Virus record (IMG/VR): IMGVR_UViG_3300042691_055965
Span: 165,189-229,188 of that record
Direction: 5' to 3' (one strand)
Source: a virus
Length of the DNA: 64,000 bases
Within the stretch, counting starts at the first letter, position 1, and each line of letters begins with the position of its first letter. Both the position numbers and the translations under genes were made by a program. This document shows, in pieces, positions 51,261 through 59,015 of this stretch. Below the pieces are notes generated by a model, which did not search any database, was not told the origin of the DNA, and saw nothing but the letters and a program-made list of their open reading frames with translations.

Positions 51261-53507
51261 ATGAAAATTATAATCACAGAATCGCAATACAGACAAATAA
51301 TTAAAGAATCAGGTATCAGGGATATTAAAAAAATCGCAGAAAGATACCCTAAAGCAAAAATTTACTTCCATCAAGACTTAGATGGTGTAACTACCGCAAT
51401 TGCAATGAAAAACTATCTTGAACAAAACGGCATCAAAGTAGTTGATGCTGAAGTGATTCAATATGGTGATAAAGAGTTTTCAGTTAAAAAACTTGACGCA
51501 GAAGGTGATGTGATGCCAGTGTTAGTTGACTTTGCACACGGCAAACCAATGTTTGTCATTCATACCGATCACCACGATACACAAGCTGGTGTTGAATCAG
51601 GAACTGCAACAAGTTTCAAGGCATCTAGATCGAATGTTGAAACAATATCCCAAACGATATCACCAAAAGATATTTTTCCATCTGATGACTTACTTCTTAT
51701 ATCTACTGTCGATTCTGCCAATTTCCTTGCACATGATATAACTTTTGACATGGTAATGAATTATATTTTCAAAATGGATAAGGATCAATCACTTCAAAGA
51801 AATAAAATGATGATGGGATTGGTGACAAACAAATTGTTACTTGCATTTAAAAACAAACCAAAATTTTTAGAAACATTGGTTATGAAAAGTAACCCATCTT
51901 TGTTAAGTATTTTAAATAATATTAGAGATATAATGAAGGTGGAAGGTTATGCTGAACCTGAAGAACTAGAACAAAACAAACAGAATTATATTGAAAAAAT
52001 GAAAGAATTCCCTAAAGTACAGGGTAAAGTTATTGTACAGTATGGTGGGGGTTCTATGACAAAACCAGGTTCATATGATAGATATACGCCGTTTAAGAAT
52101 AATCCTGATGCTGACTTCTTGGTAATTGCTTGGCCGACAGGAATTGTTCAAGCTTCTTGTAATGCATATAAAGGTGAACGTTCACTTAAAGGTGTTAATC
52201 TTGGTGAAATGAAAGATGAGGTTCTTAAAAAGTTTGAACCGGAATTAAGTAAATTAAAAATAAGTTTTGGTACATTAAAAAGAGTTTCTGAATCAAAGGC
52301 TGGTGAGGGTTCCGTTGGTTTTACTCTCAAAGATTTTTTAGCGATATATGGAAATGCACCATCATTGAAGATTGAAGGAAATAAAGAAGATACATTAAGT
52401 GAAATAAATAAACTTTCAGATAAGTTATATTCCACTTTAACTTTCGAAGAAAAAATGAATTTGGAAAAAGCCAGTGTTAATGGTATGGATGTCGTGAAAG
52501 CAAATTCAGGTGGACATAAATGTATTACAAACATTTCTGGTTTAAGTTATCTTTACACAAACATTAGAAGGTATAAAGATGACGAATTAAAGATGATACA
52601 AAAATATGGTGGATCAAACAATTTTGTTTTGGACATCCAAAGAAAGTTGAAGTCGATGAAAAAAAATCAAGAACTTACTGAAAAGCAAAAAACTGCAGCA
52701 GTAAACCAAATCAAAAAAGAAATAGAATCAGGAAGGTATAACCCAGACATAGACAATAAGGTAACATCATATGTAGATATGATTAAGAAAATTCAACAAG
52801 AGTTTGTAAAAGTACTTGAAAGTTATATAGAAAAAGAATCCATCAACGAAAATGTCGTTGAAAAAAAAAAGTACTATATAGACGATAGTGACATTAAAGG
52901 TGCGGGAAAAGGGGTATTTGCAAAAACAAATATCAAAAAAGGTGAACGTATCGGATTGCTTCACACAATAAAAAAAATGGGTGTCAATTATGATTTTACT
53001 GAATTGGGTAAAATGCATAATCATAGTGGTAAACCCACTTGTCATAATGAAAAAGTTGGAAATAAAAGATACTTAGTCGCATCCAAAGATTTAAAAAAAG
53101 GTGAAGAACTGACAACCAATTACAGATTACAACCAGATTTGGAACAACCAAAAGAAGGTTGGGGTAATTTGAAAGAAGAAAAAGAATTTAAACCACACAT
53201 AGATGGTTACCGTACATATTCACCATTCAAAGATTTGCCATACATAATAGTCAAAGGGAATGGTATTGACTGTGATAATATTGTTCATGACTTGGTTTTA
53301 GTAGGTGACAATAAAAAGGTTAAATACTGTAAAAAAAACACTGGAGTTTATAAAATTACAGGAGCAAGTAAAATTGTAGAATTACCTGTTGATAAAACTG
53401 AAGATGTTGAAGAAATATTTAAAAGTCCTGAAAATGTGGAACTGTGGGTTAAAGAAAAAATTAAATCAGTGGATAAAAAAGGGGAAATTAGAAGAATGAT
53501 GAATTAA
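51261..53507 (+). CDS. DHH phosphoesterase-SET domain fusion with head-leader-like N-terminus
   Basis: The 748-aa protein begins KIIITESQYRQIIKES (I-K-E leader-like). Residues 30-200 carry a DHH phosphoesterase core: FHQDLDGVTTA (HxDxDG), VLVDFAHG, HTDHHDT (DHH) and STVDSANF. Residues about 540-625 are a SET-type methyltransferase domain: GAGKGVFAKTNIKKGE, MHNHSGKPTCH (NHS motif), VASKDLKKGEELTTNYR. A further 100-residue C-terminal domain is unassigned. I know of no such fusion. If injected, it could cut a nucleotide signal or modify host proteins. Confidence 0.75.
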   Translation: MKIIITESQYRQIIKESGIRDIKKIAERYPKAKIYFHQDLDGVTTAIAMKNYLEQNGIKVVDAEVIQYGDKEFSVKKLDAEGDVMPVLVDFAHGKPMFVIHTDHHDTQAGVESGTATSFKASRSNVETISQTISPKDIFPSDDLLLISTVDSANFLAHDITFDMVMNYIFKMDKDQSLQRNKMMMGLVTNKLLLAFKNKPKFLETLVMKSNPSLLSILNNIRDIMKVEGYAEPEELEQNKQNYIEKMKEFPKVQGKVIVQYGGGSMTKPGSYDRYTPFKNNPDADFLVIAWPTGIVQASCNAYKGERSLKGVNLGEMKDEVLKKFEPELSKLKISFGTLKRVSESKAGEGSVGFTLKDFLAIYGNAPSLKIEGNKEDTLSEINKLSDKLYSTLTFEEKMNLEKASVNGMDVVKANSGGHKCITNISGLSYLYTNIRRYKDDELKMIQKYGGSNNFVLDIQRKLKSMKKNQELTEKQKTAAVNQIKKEIESGRYNPDIDNKVTSYVDMIKKIQQEFVKVLESYIEKESINENVVEKKKYYIDDSDIKGAGKGVFAKTNIKKGERIGLLHTIKKMGVNYDFTELGKMHNHSGKPTCHNEKVGNKRYLVASKDLKKGEELTTNYRLQPDLEQPKEGWGNLKEEKEFKPHIDGYRTYSPFKDLPYIIVKGNGIDCDNIVHDLVLVGDNKKVKYCKKNTGVYKITGASKIVELPVDKTEDVEEIFKSPENVELWVKEKIKSVDKKGEIRRMMN

Positions 53508-53568
53508 TCGTTTGACTAATTATCATTTTTGATTTATAATTACAAAAGAATTTAATCACATTAAAAAG

Positions 53569-53576
53569 TATTTATA
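53569..53576 (+). promoter_or_regulatory. TATTTATA motif abutting a start codon
   Basis: The last A of the motif is the first base of ATG 53576, so any transcript from it would need another start, or the match is fortuitous. Confidence 0.25.
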
Positions 53577-53722
53577 TGACAGAAACAACAAAAGAAGTTG
53601 AAAACGTTATTTACTCTTATGTAAATGACAGAAACGAAAAAGTATACACACCTAACTTGGAATTTGCCCACATTATGGCAAAAAAGTATGGTACTGATGA
53701 TGTCTTCGTCGAAAAAAATTAA
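53576..53722 (+). CDS. Small hypothetical protein (48 aa)
   Basis: The frame MTETTKEVENVIYSYVNDRNE... to stop TAA 53720-53722 has coherent composition: an acidic start, a central YTPNLEFAHIMAKKYG segment and an acidic end. It lies between the DHH-SET gene and the promoters of the long RNA. No family is recognised. Confidence 0.55.
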   Translation: MTETTKEVENVIYSYVNDRNEKVYTPNLEFAHIMAKKYGTDDVFVEKN

Positions 53723-53740
53723 AAAAATTTTACAAGGTAC

Positions 53741-53771
53741 TTGTCAAATCAAAATAAAAGACTTAACTTTG
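53741..53771 (+). promoter_or_regulatory. Host-type promoter, distal copy
   Basis: TTG 53741-53743 and TAACTTTG 53764-53771 are separated by 20 nt. It closely resembles the second copy about 100 nt downstream (both have a GTACTTG-CAAAT start, AAATAAAAG and TAACTTTGTAAAA). Confidence 0.72.
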
Positions 53772-53840
53772 TAAAAGATTTGAAACTAAAGGTGATGAAA
53801 GATACTCGTTGTCGAATCGAAAAAAAAAGTTCACAAAGTA

Positions 53841-53872
53841 CTTGACAAATAGAAATAAAAGTCGTAACTTTG
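53841..53872 (+). promoter_or_regulatory. Host-type promoter, proximal copy, of long RNA
   Basis: CTTG 53841-53844 and TAACTTTG 53865-53872 are separated by 20 nt. The expected start of the transcript is near 53878, just before a perfect hairpin. Confidence 0.78.
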
Positions 53873-53877
53873 TAAAA

Positions 53878-54834
53878 CAAATTCGGAAACGTCCGAAATC
53901 GTTCTTTGAAAATTGAATTATCCGTTCAGGAGTAAGTAATGAAACTGATAAAGATATTCGGCGGTGTATAGTCGTTAAATAAACCACGAAAGTGGGATAA
54001 AGTGAATCAGAAGTGTAACTGATTTGCGGTTTGGGTAACCGAACTTGAGTACACAAGCGGGATACCGTATAACCTTTAGTACCGAGGGCAACGCTGTAGG
54101 GAAAGTGGTTAGACGATTGGGCGATGTGGGTCGTTCGATTGAGGTGGGAACATCAATAGGAAGAACCCGTAGGAATATTGCAAAAAATAAGATTATCCAA
54201 TTTTATTATTGCGTTTTCCAATATGATAGGATACTTAAAACCGAAAGGTATGATAACAAACAGGTGGTGCTGACATTATCCTTGATAAACTCCTACCAAG
54301 GGGTTAATCACGAAGTAGTCTTGAAATATGGAAATGGGGACATTTCACGGAGTAGTTGAGTATCGATTCGTTCAAAAGATGGGTTGGCTCGGGTGGCGGA
54401 CCACTACTTCGAAAATCCACGACACAATACTTATGATTTAAAAAGTTGAATCAAATTAACTAAGAAAGCTATAAGGAAAAGTGTCCGTCAGGTTTGGATG
54501 AAAGGTGACTACATAGTAATGAGCTGTTCATTGCACACAGAGATCCCAAGTCAATGTGTAATTATCCGAAAAACCTTTAGTCCCGCAAGGACGAACTGGG
54601 GAGGCATCCTCGGAAAGAGTCAAGTAAGATGAGAGTAATTCAAACCTCAAGGAGTGGTTTACCTAAATAACCGTCATTGAGTTTTACTTTCCAAAAGAAA
54701 GTGGATACGAAGGGAAACAATAATACTTCTAAAGAAACTCACAAAAAACTGTAATCTCAGGTTTTTATTTTAGGTTAAAAATCTTATAAGGAATTTATTG
54801 GGGAAACAACAAATAGTTGCTTCCCTTTTTTTTT
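53878..54834 (+). ncRNA. Large structured non-coding RNA (about 950 nt)
   Basis: Between strong promoters and a strong terminator lies a gene-free stretch that is clearly GC-richer than the surrounding coding DNA. Perfect hairpins are visible: TTCGGA/TCCGAA (53882-53897), CCAC-GAAA-GTGG with a GNRA loop (53984-53995), AATCAG/CTGATT (54005-54024), CGGTT/AACCG (54027-54041), CTTG/CAAG (54044-54057), GTCC/GGAC (54580-54592) and ACTTTC/GAAAGT (54686-54702). A 37-38-nt element occurs twice (54065-54102 and 54566-54602). Size and phage setting recall the giant RNAs GOLLD and ROOL, but I cannot assign it. Confidence 0.75.
54801..54834 (+). terminator. Intrinsic terminator of long RNA
   Basis: GGGAA-A-CAAC / GTTG-C-TTCCC pairs around an AAATA loop, with one internal mismatch, followed by nine T. 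Confidence 0.9.
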
Positions 54835-54867
54835 ACCATAGAGGTATAAATTTTGAAAAAAATTATT

Positions 54868-55161
54868 ATGGAAATGTTATATTTTTCATTCGGGTTTCTT
54901 ACCGTAATTGCTTTGATATTCATCTGTGTTTTCATCGTGGGAATTATCAAAATCTTTAGACTTAAAAAGGAAGTTGATAATCAAAAAGAAACTTTAAGAC
55001 ATGAATTTGAATGGTTTAGTCGTTCATTACACGAAAAAGAACGTGATTGGAGGGAATCGTTGGATAGTGTTCACCGAAATATAGATAGGATAACACAAGA
55101 AACAATCAATTATATTGATAAAAAAATCGAAAAAACAAATAAACAAAAAAAAGAAAAATGA
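54868..55161 (+). CDS. Membrane-anchored coiled-coil protein
   Basis: The 97-aa protein starts at ATG 54868 (MEMLYFSFG); an in-frame TTG at 54853 is less likely. One membrane segment (about residues 4-30) is followed by a coiled coil to the end with regular His/Glu/Arg (LRHEFEWFSRSLHEKERDW, then DRITQETINYIDKKIEK). The topology is N-anchored with a long soluble helix, as in spanin-like or membrane scaffold proteins. The function is unknown. Confidence 0.6.
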   Translation: MEMLYFSFGFLTVIALIFICVFIVGIIKIFRLKKEVDNQKETLRHEFEWFSRSLHEKERDWRESLDSVHRNIDRITQETINYIDKKIEKTNKQKKEK

Positions 55162-55165
55162 TATT

Positions 55166-55192
55166 AATCCCATCATCTGATGGGATTTTTTT
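55166..55192 (+). terminator. Intrinsic terminator
   Basis: AATCCCATCA / TGATGGGATT forms a long stem with a tight loop, followed by seven T. Confidence 0.88.
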
Positions 55193-55203
55193 GTAGATTG
55201 ATA

Positions 55204-55211
55204 TATTTATA
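55204..55211 (+). promoter_or_regulatory. TATTTATA motif
   Basis: It follows a terminator and lies 50 nt before ATG 55254, farther than usual. Confidence 0.4.
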
Positions 55212-55253
55212 ATTAAATAACAAATAAATAAACAAAAAAATTGAAAAAAAGTT

Positions 55254-55733
55254 ATGAAAAGAATTGTTAGATTAACAGAATCAGATCTTGCAAGAATAGT
55301 CAAAAGAGTTATTAATGAAGGTAGCGAAAAAGCGGTATTGGATGCGGGTTGGAACAGGGACGCAACAAAAATGGCAGTTGCATTCGGTACTCCCACGGCA
55401 TCTGATGGGGGTGTATCATCTGGAATCCAAGGTGTAAAAGTAGTGTTTGATGGGCTTATTTATAATGCATCCAATAAAGTAACATATGAAGGAAAAATGG
55501 CGTTCTATGGTCGTTGTGACAAAAATGGTAACCCTGGTGCTATGTCAGGTGTTGATTTGAATGATGTACTGAGTGGAGGTTCATATTATCTTTTCGGTTA
55601 TGGTGGAAAAGTTGACACCGTTGCTAGAAATTGGTGTAAAACAAAGACAGGTGTTAAACCAACAGGTTATGTAGATTCCGATTTTGTTAGTATGGCAAAA
55701 GAAGATATGGCTAAAGGACTTAAAAGATCTTAA
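55254..55733 (+). CDS. Putative internal head protein with LTES...VINE leader
   Basis: The 159-aa protein starts KRIVRLTESDLARIVKRVINEG, the clearest example of the leader seen on many proteins here. The following domain is Gly-rich with beta strands (GIQGVKVVFDGLIY, GKMAFYGRCDKNG) and two Cys. No enzyme motif is recognised. Cleavage after I-N-E would leave a mature protein of about 137 residues. A terminator follows immediately, so it is a single-gene transcript. Confidence 0.62.
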   Translation: MKRIVRLTESDLARIVKRVINEGSEKAVLDAGWNRDATKMAVAFGTPTASDGGVSSGIQGVKVVFDGLIYNASNKVTYEGKMAFYGRCDKNGNPGAMSGVDLNDVLSGGSYYLFGYGGKVDTVARNWCKTKTGVKPTGYVDSDFVSMAKEDMAKGLKRS

Positions 55734-55750
55734 AAACAAAACAAAATGAA

Positions 55751-55777
55751 AAAAATCCCCTACTTGGGGATTTTTTT
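55751..55777. terminator. Bidirectional intrinsic terminator
   Basis: AAAAATCCCC-TACTT-GGGGATTTTTTT has A and T runs on both sides. It lies between convergent genes ending at 55733 (+) and 55781 (-). Confidence 0.88.
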
Positions 55778-55780
55778 ATT

Positions 55781-56206
55781 TTAAAAGAATGCTACTTTAG
55801 TAGTATTACCACTTTTATATTTAAAAACCAAATCACTCTTGAATTTAGTGTTAAGACTGATTAAACAAGTGACGTTTCCAAAATCCTCAGTATTGATGTC
55901 AAATTTAACATAATCATCTGTTGTAACTAAATTATTTATTACTGAAACTTTTTTAATTCCTTCATTTTCACCGACATATCTGTGAACGAAAGTTTTATTA
56001 TCCAAATCAATTTCGTAATGATTAAATCCTTCAGTCCAAACGGTATTTTGGGAATTTGGACCATTCTGTAATAAAGTTGATAAACTAGTTTTGGAATTGG
56101 AATAGTCCATTTTGTAAAAACCAAACCCAACAAAATTGAATTGTGTTTGACAAAAAGAAATAAAAGACACGAACAAAAAAGAAAGATTCAAAAAAATAGT
56201 TTTCAT
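55781..56206 (-). CDS. Exported protein with signal peptide
   Basis: The 141-aa minus-strand protein has a signal peptide (KTIFLNLSFLFVSFISFCQ) of the Flavobacteriia style, ending in a Cys-Gln that could also be a lipobox. The mature part is beta-rich (VWTEGFNHYEIDLDNKTFVHRYVGE). It has its own host-type promoter on the minus strand. A periplasmic or envelope role during early infection, such as superinfection exclusion, is conceivable but not shown. Confidence 0.65.
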   Translation of the reverse strand: MKTIFLNLSFLFVSFISFCQTQFNFVGFGFYKMDYSNSKTSLSTLLQNGPNSQNTVWTEGFNHYEIDLDNKTFVHRYVGENEGIKKVSVINNLVTTDDYVKFDINTEDFGNVTCLISLNTKFKSDLVFKYKSGNTTKVAFF

Positions 56207-56243
56207 GTTTTCAGTTTTAAATGATTAATAAAATATTACAATA

Positions 56244-56274
56244 CAAAGATATATTAATTTTTCACATAAACAAA
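56244..56274 (-). promoter_or_regulatory. Host-type promoter (minus strand)
   Basis: Read on the minus strand: TTTG 56274-56271, 19 nt, TATCTTTG 56251-56244. It drives the exported-protein gene. Confidence 0.72.
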
Positions 56275-56297
56275 AAAAAATTAATTTTTTATTTCAT

Positions 56298-56328
56298 TTT
56301 GCCAAATCAAATATTTTTTCTAAATTTG
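56298..56328 (+). promoter_or_regulatory. Host-type promoter next to start codon
   Basis: TTTG 56298-56301 and TAAATTTG 56321-56328 are 19 nt apart. The ATG at 56333 is only 4 nt past the -7 box, so the mRNA is probably leaderless. It is divergent from the promoter at 56244-56274. Confidence 0.72.
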
Positions 56329-56332
56329 TTTT

Positions 56333-56722
56333 ATGGAACACGTAAAGAAATTTGGTAAATCAATTGCAGATAAACAGGTAAAGTTTGCTAAAAAATATTT
56401 CAAAAAAACTACCTTACTTTTTGATAAAAAAATCCCATATTACAATGAATTGAATAATAGTGTTTTGAAAATCAAAAACATTAGAAAGTATAGGCACAGT
56501 TGGGGTGCTGAATATGGTTATGTTTATGAAATTGACTTGATTGTTGATTTAAGTAACAATGAATATAGCTATTCATTTACTAATGAAAAGGCGAACAGAA
56601 GAAAAAGAAGATACAATTCTTGGTATAGAGATAAGTTTCAAGACAGACTTATGGAAGAATTGAAATATTTCGAAATAACAAATATAGTAGTATCAAAAAT
56701 AGAGTACAAAAAAATTGATTAA
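56333..56722 (+). CDS. Small basic hypothetical protein
   Basis: The 129-aa protein is very basic and aromatic (FAKKYFKKTTLLFDKK, RKYRHSWGAEYGYVYE, RRKRRYNSWYRDKF). No family is recognised. An own promoter with a leaderless layout suggests early expression. The composition would suit nucleic-acid binding. Confidence 0.6.
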   Translation: MEHVKKFGKSIADKQVKFAKKYFKKTTLLFDKKIPYYNELNNSVLKIKNIRKYRHSWGAEYGYVYEIDLIVDLSNNEYSYSFTNEKANRRKRRYNSWYRDKFQDRLMEELKYFEITNIVVSKIEYKKID

Positions 56723-56749
56723 TTGAAAAAAGTTTTATAATTTTACAAC

Positions 56750-57016
56750 ATGGCACAAGTAAAACAAGTAACAGTAATACATCCTAAGTTTGGGGAAATA
56801 TTGAATGAATCTTTTTTGGATGAAGTTCAGTTCAAAATCTTTCTTACAATGTTACATAGTTCATTGGAAATGAATCAGAAGTTGACATCATTCAATGGTA
56901 AAGACTTTTTGATTCATATACCAAACGACATATTAAAAGAATGTTTAATTATCGGAAACACAAAGGAGGTCTCTATGGCTGAAGTAGTATCGGCAAAATC
57001 TAAAATAGAGTCCTAA
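56750..57016 (+). CDS. Small hypothetical protein
   Basis: The 88-aa protein has an N-terminal strand (VKQVTVIHPKFGEIL), a helical core and a C-terminal ..NTKEVSMAEVVSAKSKIES helix. It probably shares the transcript started at 56298 and ended by the terminator at 57081. No family is recognised. Confidence 0.6.
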   Translation: MAQVKQVTVIHPKFGEILNESFLDEVQFKIFLTMLHSSLEMNQKLTSFNGKDFLIHIPNDILKECLIIGNTKEVSMAEVVSAKSKIES

Positions 57017-57080
57017 CAGTTTCTTTGTTTATCTTCAAAACAAAGTGGTGGAAGTTAGATTCACATTCCGTGAACGACCC

Positions 57081-57112
57081 AAAAAAGGTGAGTGTAGTTG
57101 CTCACCTTTTTT
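57081..57112 (+). terminator. Intrinsic terminator
   Basis: AAAAAAGGTGAG / CTCACCTTTTTT with an 8-nt loop is followed by a T run. It lies before ATG 57135 and rules out the longer upstream start at 57045. Confidence 0.88.
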
Positions 57113-57123
57113 TGTTTTAAAGG

Positions 57124-57131
57124 TATTTATG
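57124..57131 (+). promoter_or_regulatory. TATTTATG, one-mismatch late-type motif
   Basis: It lies directly after a terminator and 11 nt before ATG 57135. Confidence 0.4.
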
Positions 57132-57134
57132 TAT

Positions 57135-57689
57135 ATGAAAACATTAATATCCGAAAATATGAATTACCATTTGGATAATGGTATTCCACTAACTGAAAAC
57201 GTATTCAGACCTTTTTCGCCTGAATTTTTTAACTTGATTAATGAGGCAAGAACATTATATAATAAAGGTTTAATTGATGTTGACAATGAAGAAAAGTGGA
57301 TTGTGGAATCTGACTTTGGAAAAAAAATAAGATTGTCAAATGGTAAAGTTGTAAGACTTGAAGTACCCATTTTGGAAAATAGTATTAACGAAGCAGAATA
57401 CAAAGGAAGAAAAGTTCAACTTGGTAGACCGATGCGAAACACTGGTGGAGGAAAAAAATATGTGGTTTATGTTATGAACCCATCAACAAGAAAAGTTAAG
57501 AAAATAAGTTTTGGTGATGTTCACGGTGGATTAACTGCGAAAGTTTCTAACCCCAAAGCAAGAAAGGCATTTGCTTCAAGACACAACTGTAAAGCAAAAA
57601 AAGATAGAATGACTGCTGGTTATTGGGCGTGTAGAATAAATAGGTATGGACATCTTTGGGGTGGTAAAACATACGGTGGATATTGGTGA
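57135..57689 (+). CDS. DUF5872-like phage protein with I/L-x-E leader
   Basis: The 184-aa protein starts at ATG 57135, after the terminator and late-type motif. The leader KTLISENMNYHLDNGIPLTEN offers I-S-E and L-T-E cleavage sites. The C-terminal 85 residues follow the DUF5872 pattern: KVQLGRPMRNTGGGKKYVVYVMNP, then FGDVHGGLTAKVSNPKARKAFASRHNC, then TAGYWACRINRYG. This domain recurs in virion genes of large phages. The mature protein is basic. The stop overlaps the next ATG. Confidence 0.7.
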   Translation: MKTLISENMNYHLDNGIPLTENVFRPFSPEFFNLINEARTLYNKGLIDVDNEEKWIVESDFGKKIRLSNGKVVRLEVPILENSINEAEYKGRKVQLGRPMRNTGGGKKYVVYVMNPSTRKVKKISFGDVHGGLTAKVSNPKARKAFASRHNCKAKKDRMTAGYWACRINRYGHLWGGKTYGGYW

Positions 57690-58249
57690 TGAAAATTATA
57701 CTTACAGAAAAACAATTGAAAGAAATGAAAGAAGATCTTCATTCTGAAAAAAAAATAAAACTTGTCAATAAGTTTTATCAGCAAGGGTTTTCATATCAAG
57801 AAATTTCAAATTATACATCTTTACCGTTGGGGGAAGTTGTGACTCTTTTAAAGGATTACGATATGGAAATCGATTGTAAAATGGCGTATGATTTAATCAC
57901 CACCCTTTATGATAAAACAGATTTATTTCGCAAAGTAGTTCGTACAGAAAATTACACACTTGAGTTTTTTTTCAGTAAAATGGAAGGAGCAATTGAATAT
58001 AGTTACGAAACTGAAAAATATGGATTATACGGTTATGGAACACCGTATTGGAATCAAGAATGTTACCTCCCTATCGAAAATGTTGAAATTACTGATAATG
58101 TCAACGGTGAGACTGAAGACTATGAACCATATTCTAAAATAGATTTACCAAATAGATTTGATACCTTATCTGAATTACTTGATTGGTTTAATAACGATTA
58201 TTTTAAAATAATGAAAAAAACCCTTGAACAGTTTTCAAAAGATTATTAA
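57689..58249 (+). CDS. HTH-containing protein with leader-like N-terminus
   Basis: The 186-aa protein starts at ATG 57689 (TGATG overlap); the in-frame TTG and GTG upstream are within the previous gene. It begins KIILTEKQLKEMKEDLHSE. Residues 24-60 look like a helix-turn-helix (KLVNKFYQQGFSYQEISNYTSLPLGEVVTLLKDY) similar to sigma region 4 or resolvase-type HTHs. The rest is acidic alpha/beta. A DNA-binding internal protein is a possible reading. Confidence 0.58.
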   Translation: MKIILTEKQLKEMKEDLHSEKKIKLVNKFYQQGFSYQEISNYTSLPLGEVVTLLKDYDMEIDCKMAYDLITTLYDKTDLFRKVVRTENYTLEFFFSKMEGAIEYSYETEKYGLYGYGTPYWNQECYLPIENVEITDNVNGETEDYEPYSKIDLPNRFDTLSELLDWFNNDYFKIMKKTLEQFSKDY

Positions 58250-58251
58250 CA

Positions 58252-58527
58252 ATGAAAAAACATTTACCCTTCAAACAAAAAAATATTGACGAAAAAAAAA
58301 TTAGAACGTTCGATGAAAATATCGATCCGATTGAATTGAAATGGCACAGGGATAAAGAAGATAGAAAAGTTAAAATAATTGAGTCAACAAATTGGAAATT
58401 CCAAATGGATAATGAATTACCAAAATTATTGAAAAAAGGTGATACATTAGTCATTCCAAAAGAAACATTCCATCGTGTAATCAAAGGTGATGGTAATTTG
58501 GTAATTGAGGTTGAATTTATTGATTGA
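58252..58527 (+). CDS. Small cupin-like protein
   Basis: The 91-aa protein has ELKWHRDKEDRKVKIIESTNWKFQMDNELP followed by KKGDTLVIPKETFHRVIKGDGNLVIEVEF. The last block has the cupin-style P-x-x-x-x-H turn between strands. Similar small proteins are common in Bacteroidota phages. Metal or sugar binding is possible; no function is established. Confidence 0.65.
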   Translation: MKKHLPFKQKNIDEKKIRTFDENIDPIELKWHRDKEDRKVKIIESTNWKFQMDNELPKLLKKGDTLVIPKETFHRVIKGDGNLVIEVEFID

Positions 58528-58532
58528 ATTGA

Positions 58533-58540
58533 TATTTATA
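58533..58540 (+). promoter_or_regulatory. TATTTATA late-type motif
   Basis: It lies 13 nt before ATG 58546. Confidence 0.5.
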
Positions 58541-58545
58541 ATATT

Positions 58546-59013
58546 ATGCATAGAAGTTTTATAATTAGTGAAGAAGAAAAGAAAAGAATTTTGATTCAAC
58601 ATCAAAACGCAACTAGTTCGTTATATTTGAATTTGAAAGAAGGAACAGAAACGATTTCTTTAGATGATATGCAAAAGTTCCTTAATGATACAAAAGAAGA
58701 AATACTTCAAACATTTGATTCATTGGATTCAAATAATTTGCAAACAGAAAAACTTAATTTGAAAAAAAAGATAGAATCAATTTTGAATCAAATAAAATTT
58801 GTTAATGGTGCAAAAATCGATCAACAAAAATTAAACAATATTGTAAAAGATACTGAAAGGTTAAAATTGCTTTTAGATAAATTGGATTTAAAAAACATAA
58901 AACAAATCAAAACGGAATTTCAAACCTCATTTTCATCATTATATGCATTAATTGCTGATGAAATTAAAAAGGCAAACCTCAAAGGAAAAATGATAACACA
59001 ACAAACATCATAA
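58546..59013 (+). CDS. Coiled-coil protein with I-S-E leader
   Basis: The 155-aa protein starts HRSFIISEEEKKRILIQHQN. This LTEEEK/ISEEEK-type leader is a second form of the N-terminal element. The rest is almost entirely helical with heptad patterns (LNLKKKIESILNQIKF, LKLLLDKLDLKNIKQI). No family is recognised. It is a late-motif gene and probably virion-associated. Confidence 0.58.
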   Translation: MHRSFIISEEEKKRILIQHQNATSSLYLNLKEGTETISLDDMQKFLNDTKEEILQTFDSLDSNNLQTEKLNLKKKIESILNQIKFVNGAKIDQQKLNNIVKDTERLKLLLDKLDLKNIKQIKTEFQTSFSSLYALIADEIKKANLKGKMITQQTS

Positions 59014-59015
59014 AA

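Noticed and set aside
54045-54359. A 104-codon ORF inside the long RNA
   Set aside because: It crosses several hairpins and the duplicated RNA element, has no upstream late motif, and its composition is unlike neighbouring phage proteins (many Arg, Gly and Val). It is best explained by the lower AT content of the RNA gene.
53878-54834. Group I or group II self-splicing intron
   Set aside because: No catalytic-core or domain V signature is recognised by eye, and the element has its own promoters and terminator and lies between genes rather than inside one. A model search should confirm.
57045-57134. Upstream extension of the DUF5872-like gene to 57045
   Set aside because: The extension would contain an intrinsic terminator at 57081-57112. 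ATG 57135 has a late-type motif and yields the expected leader peptide.
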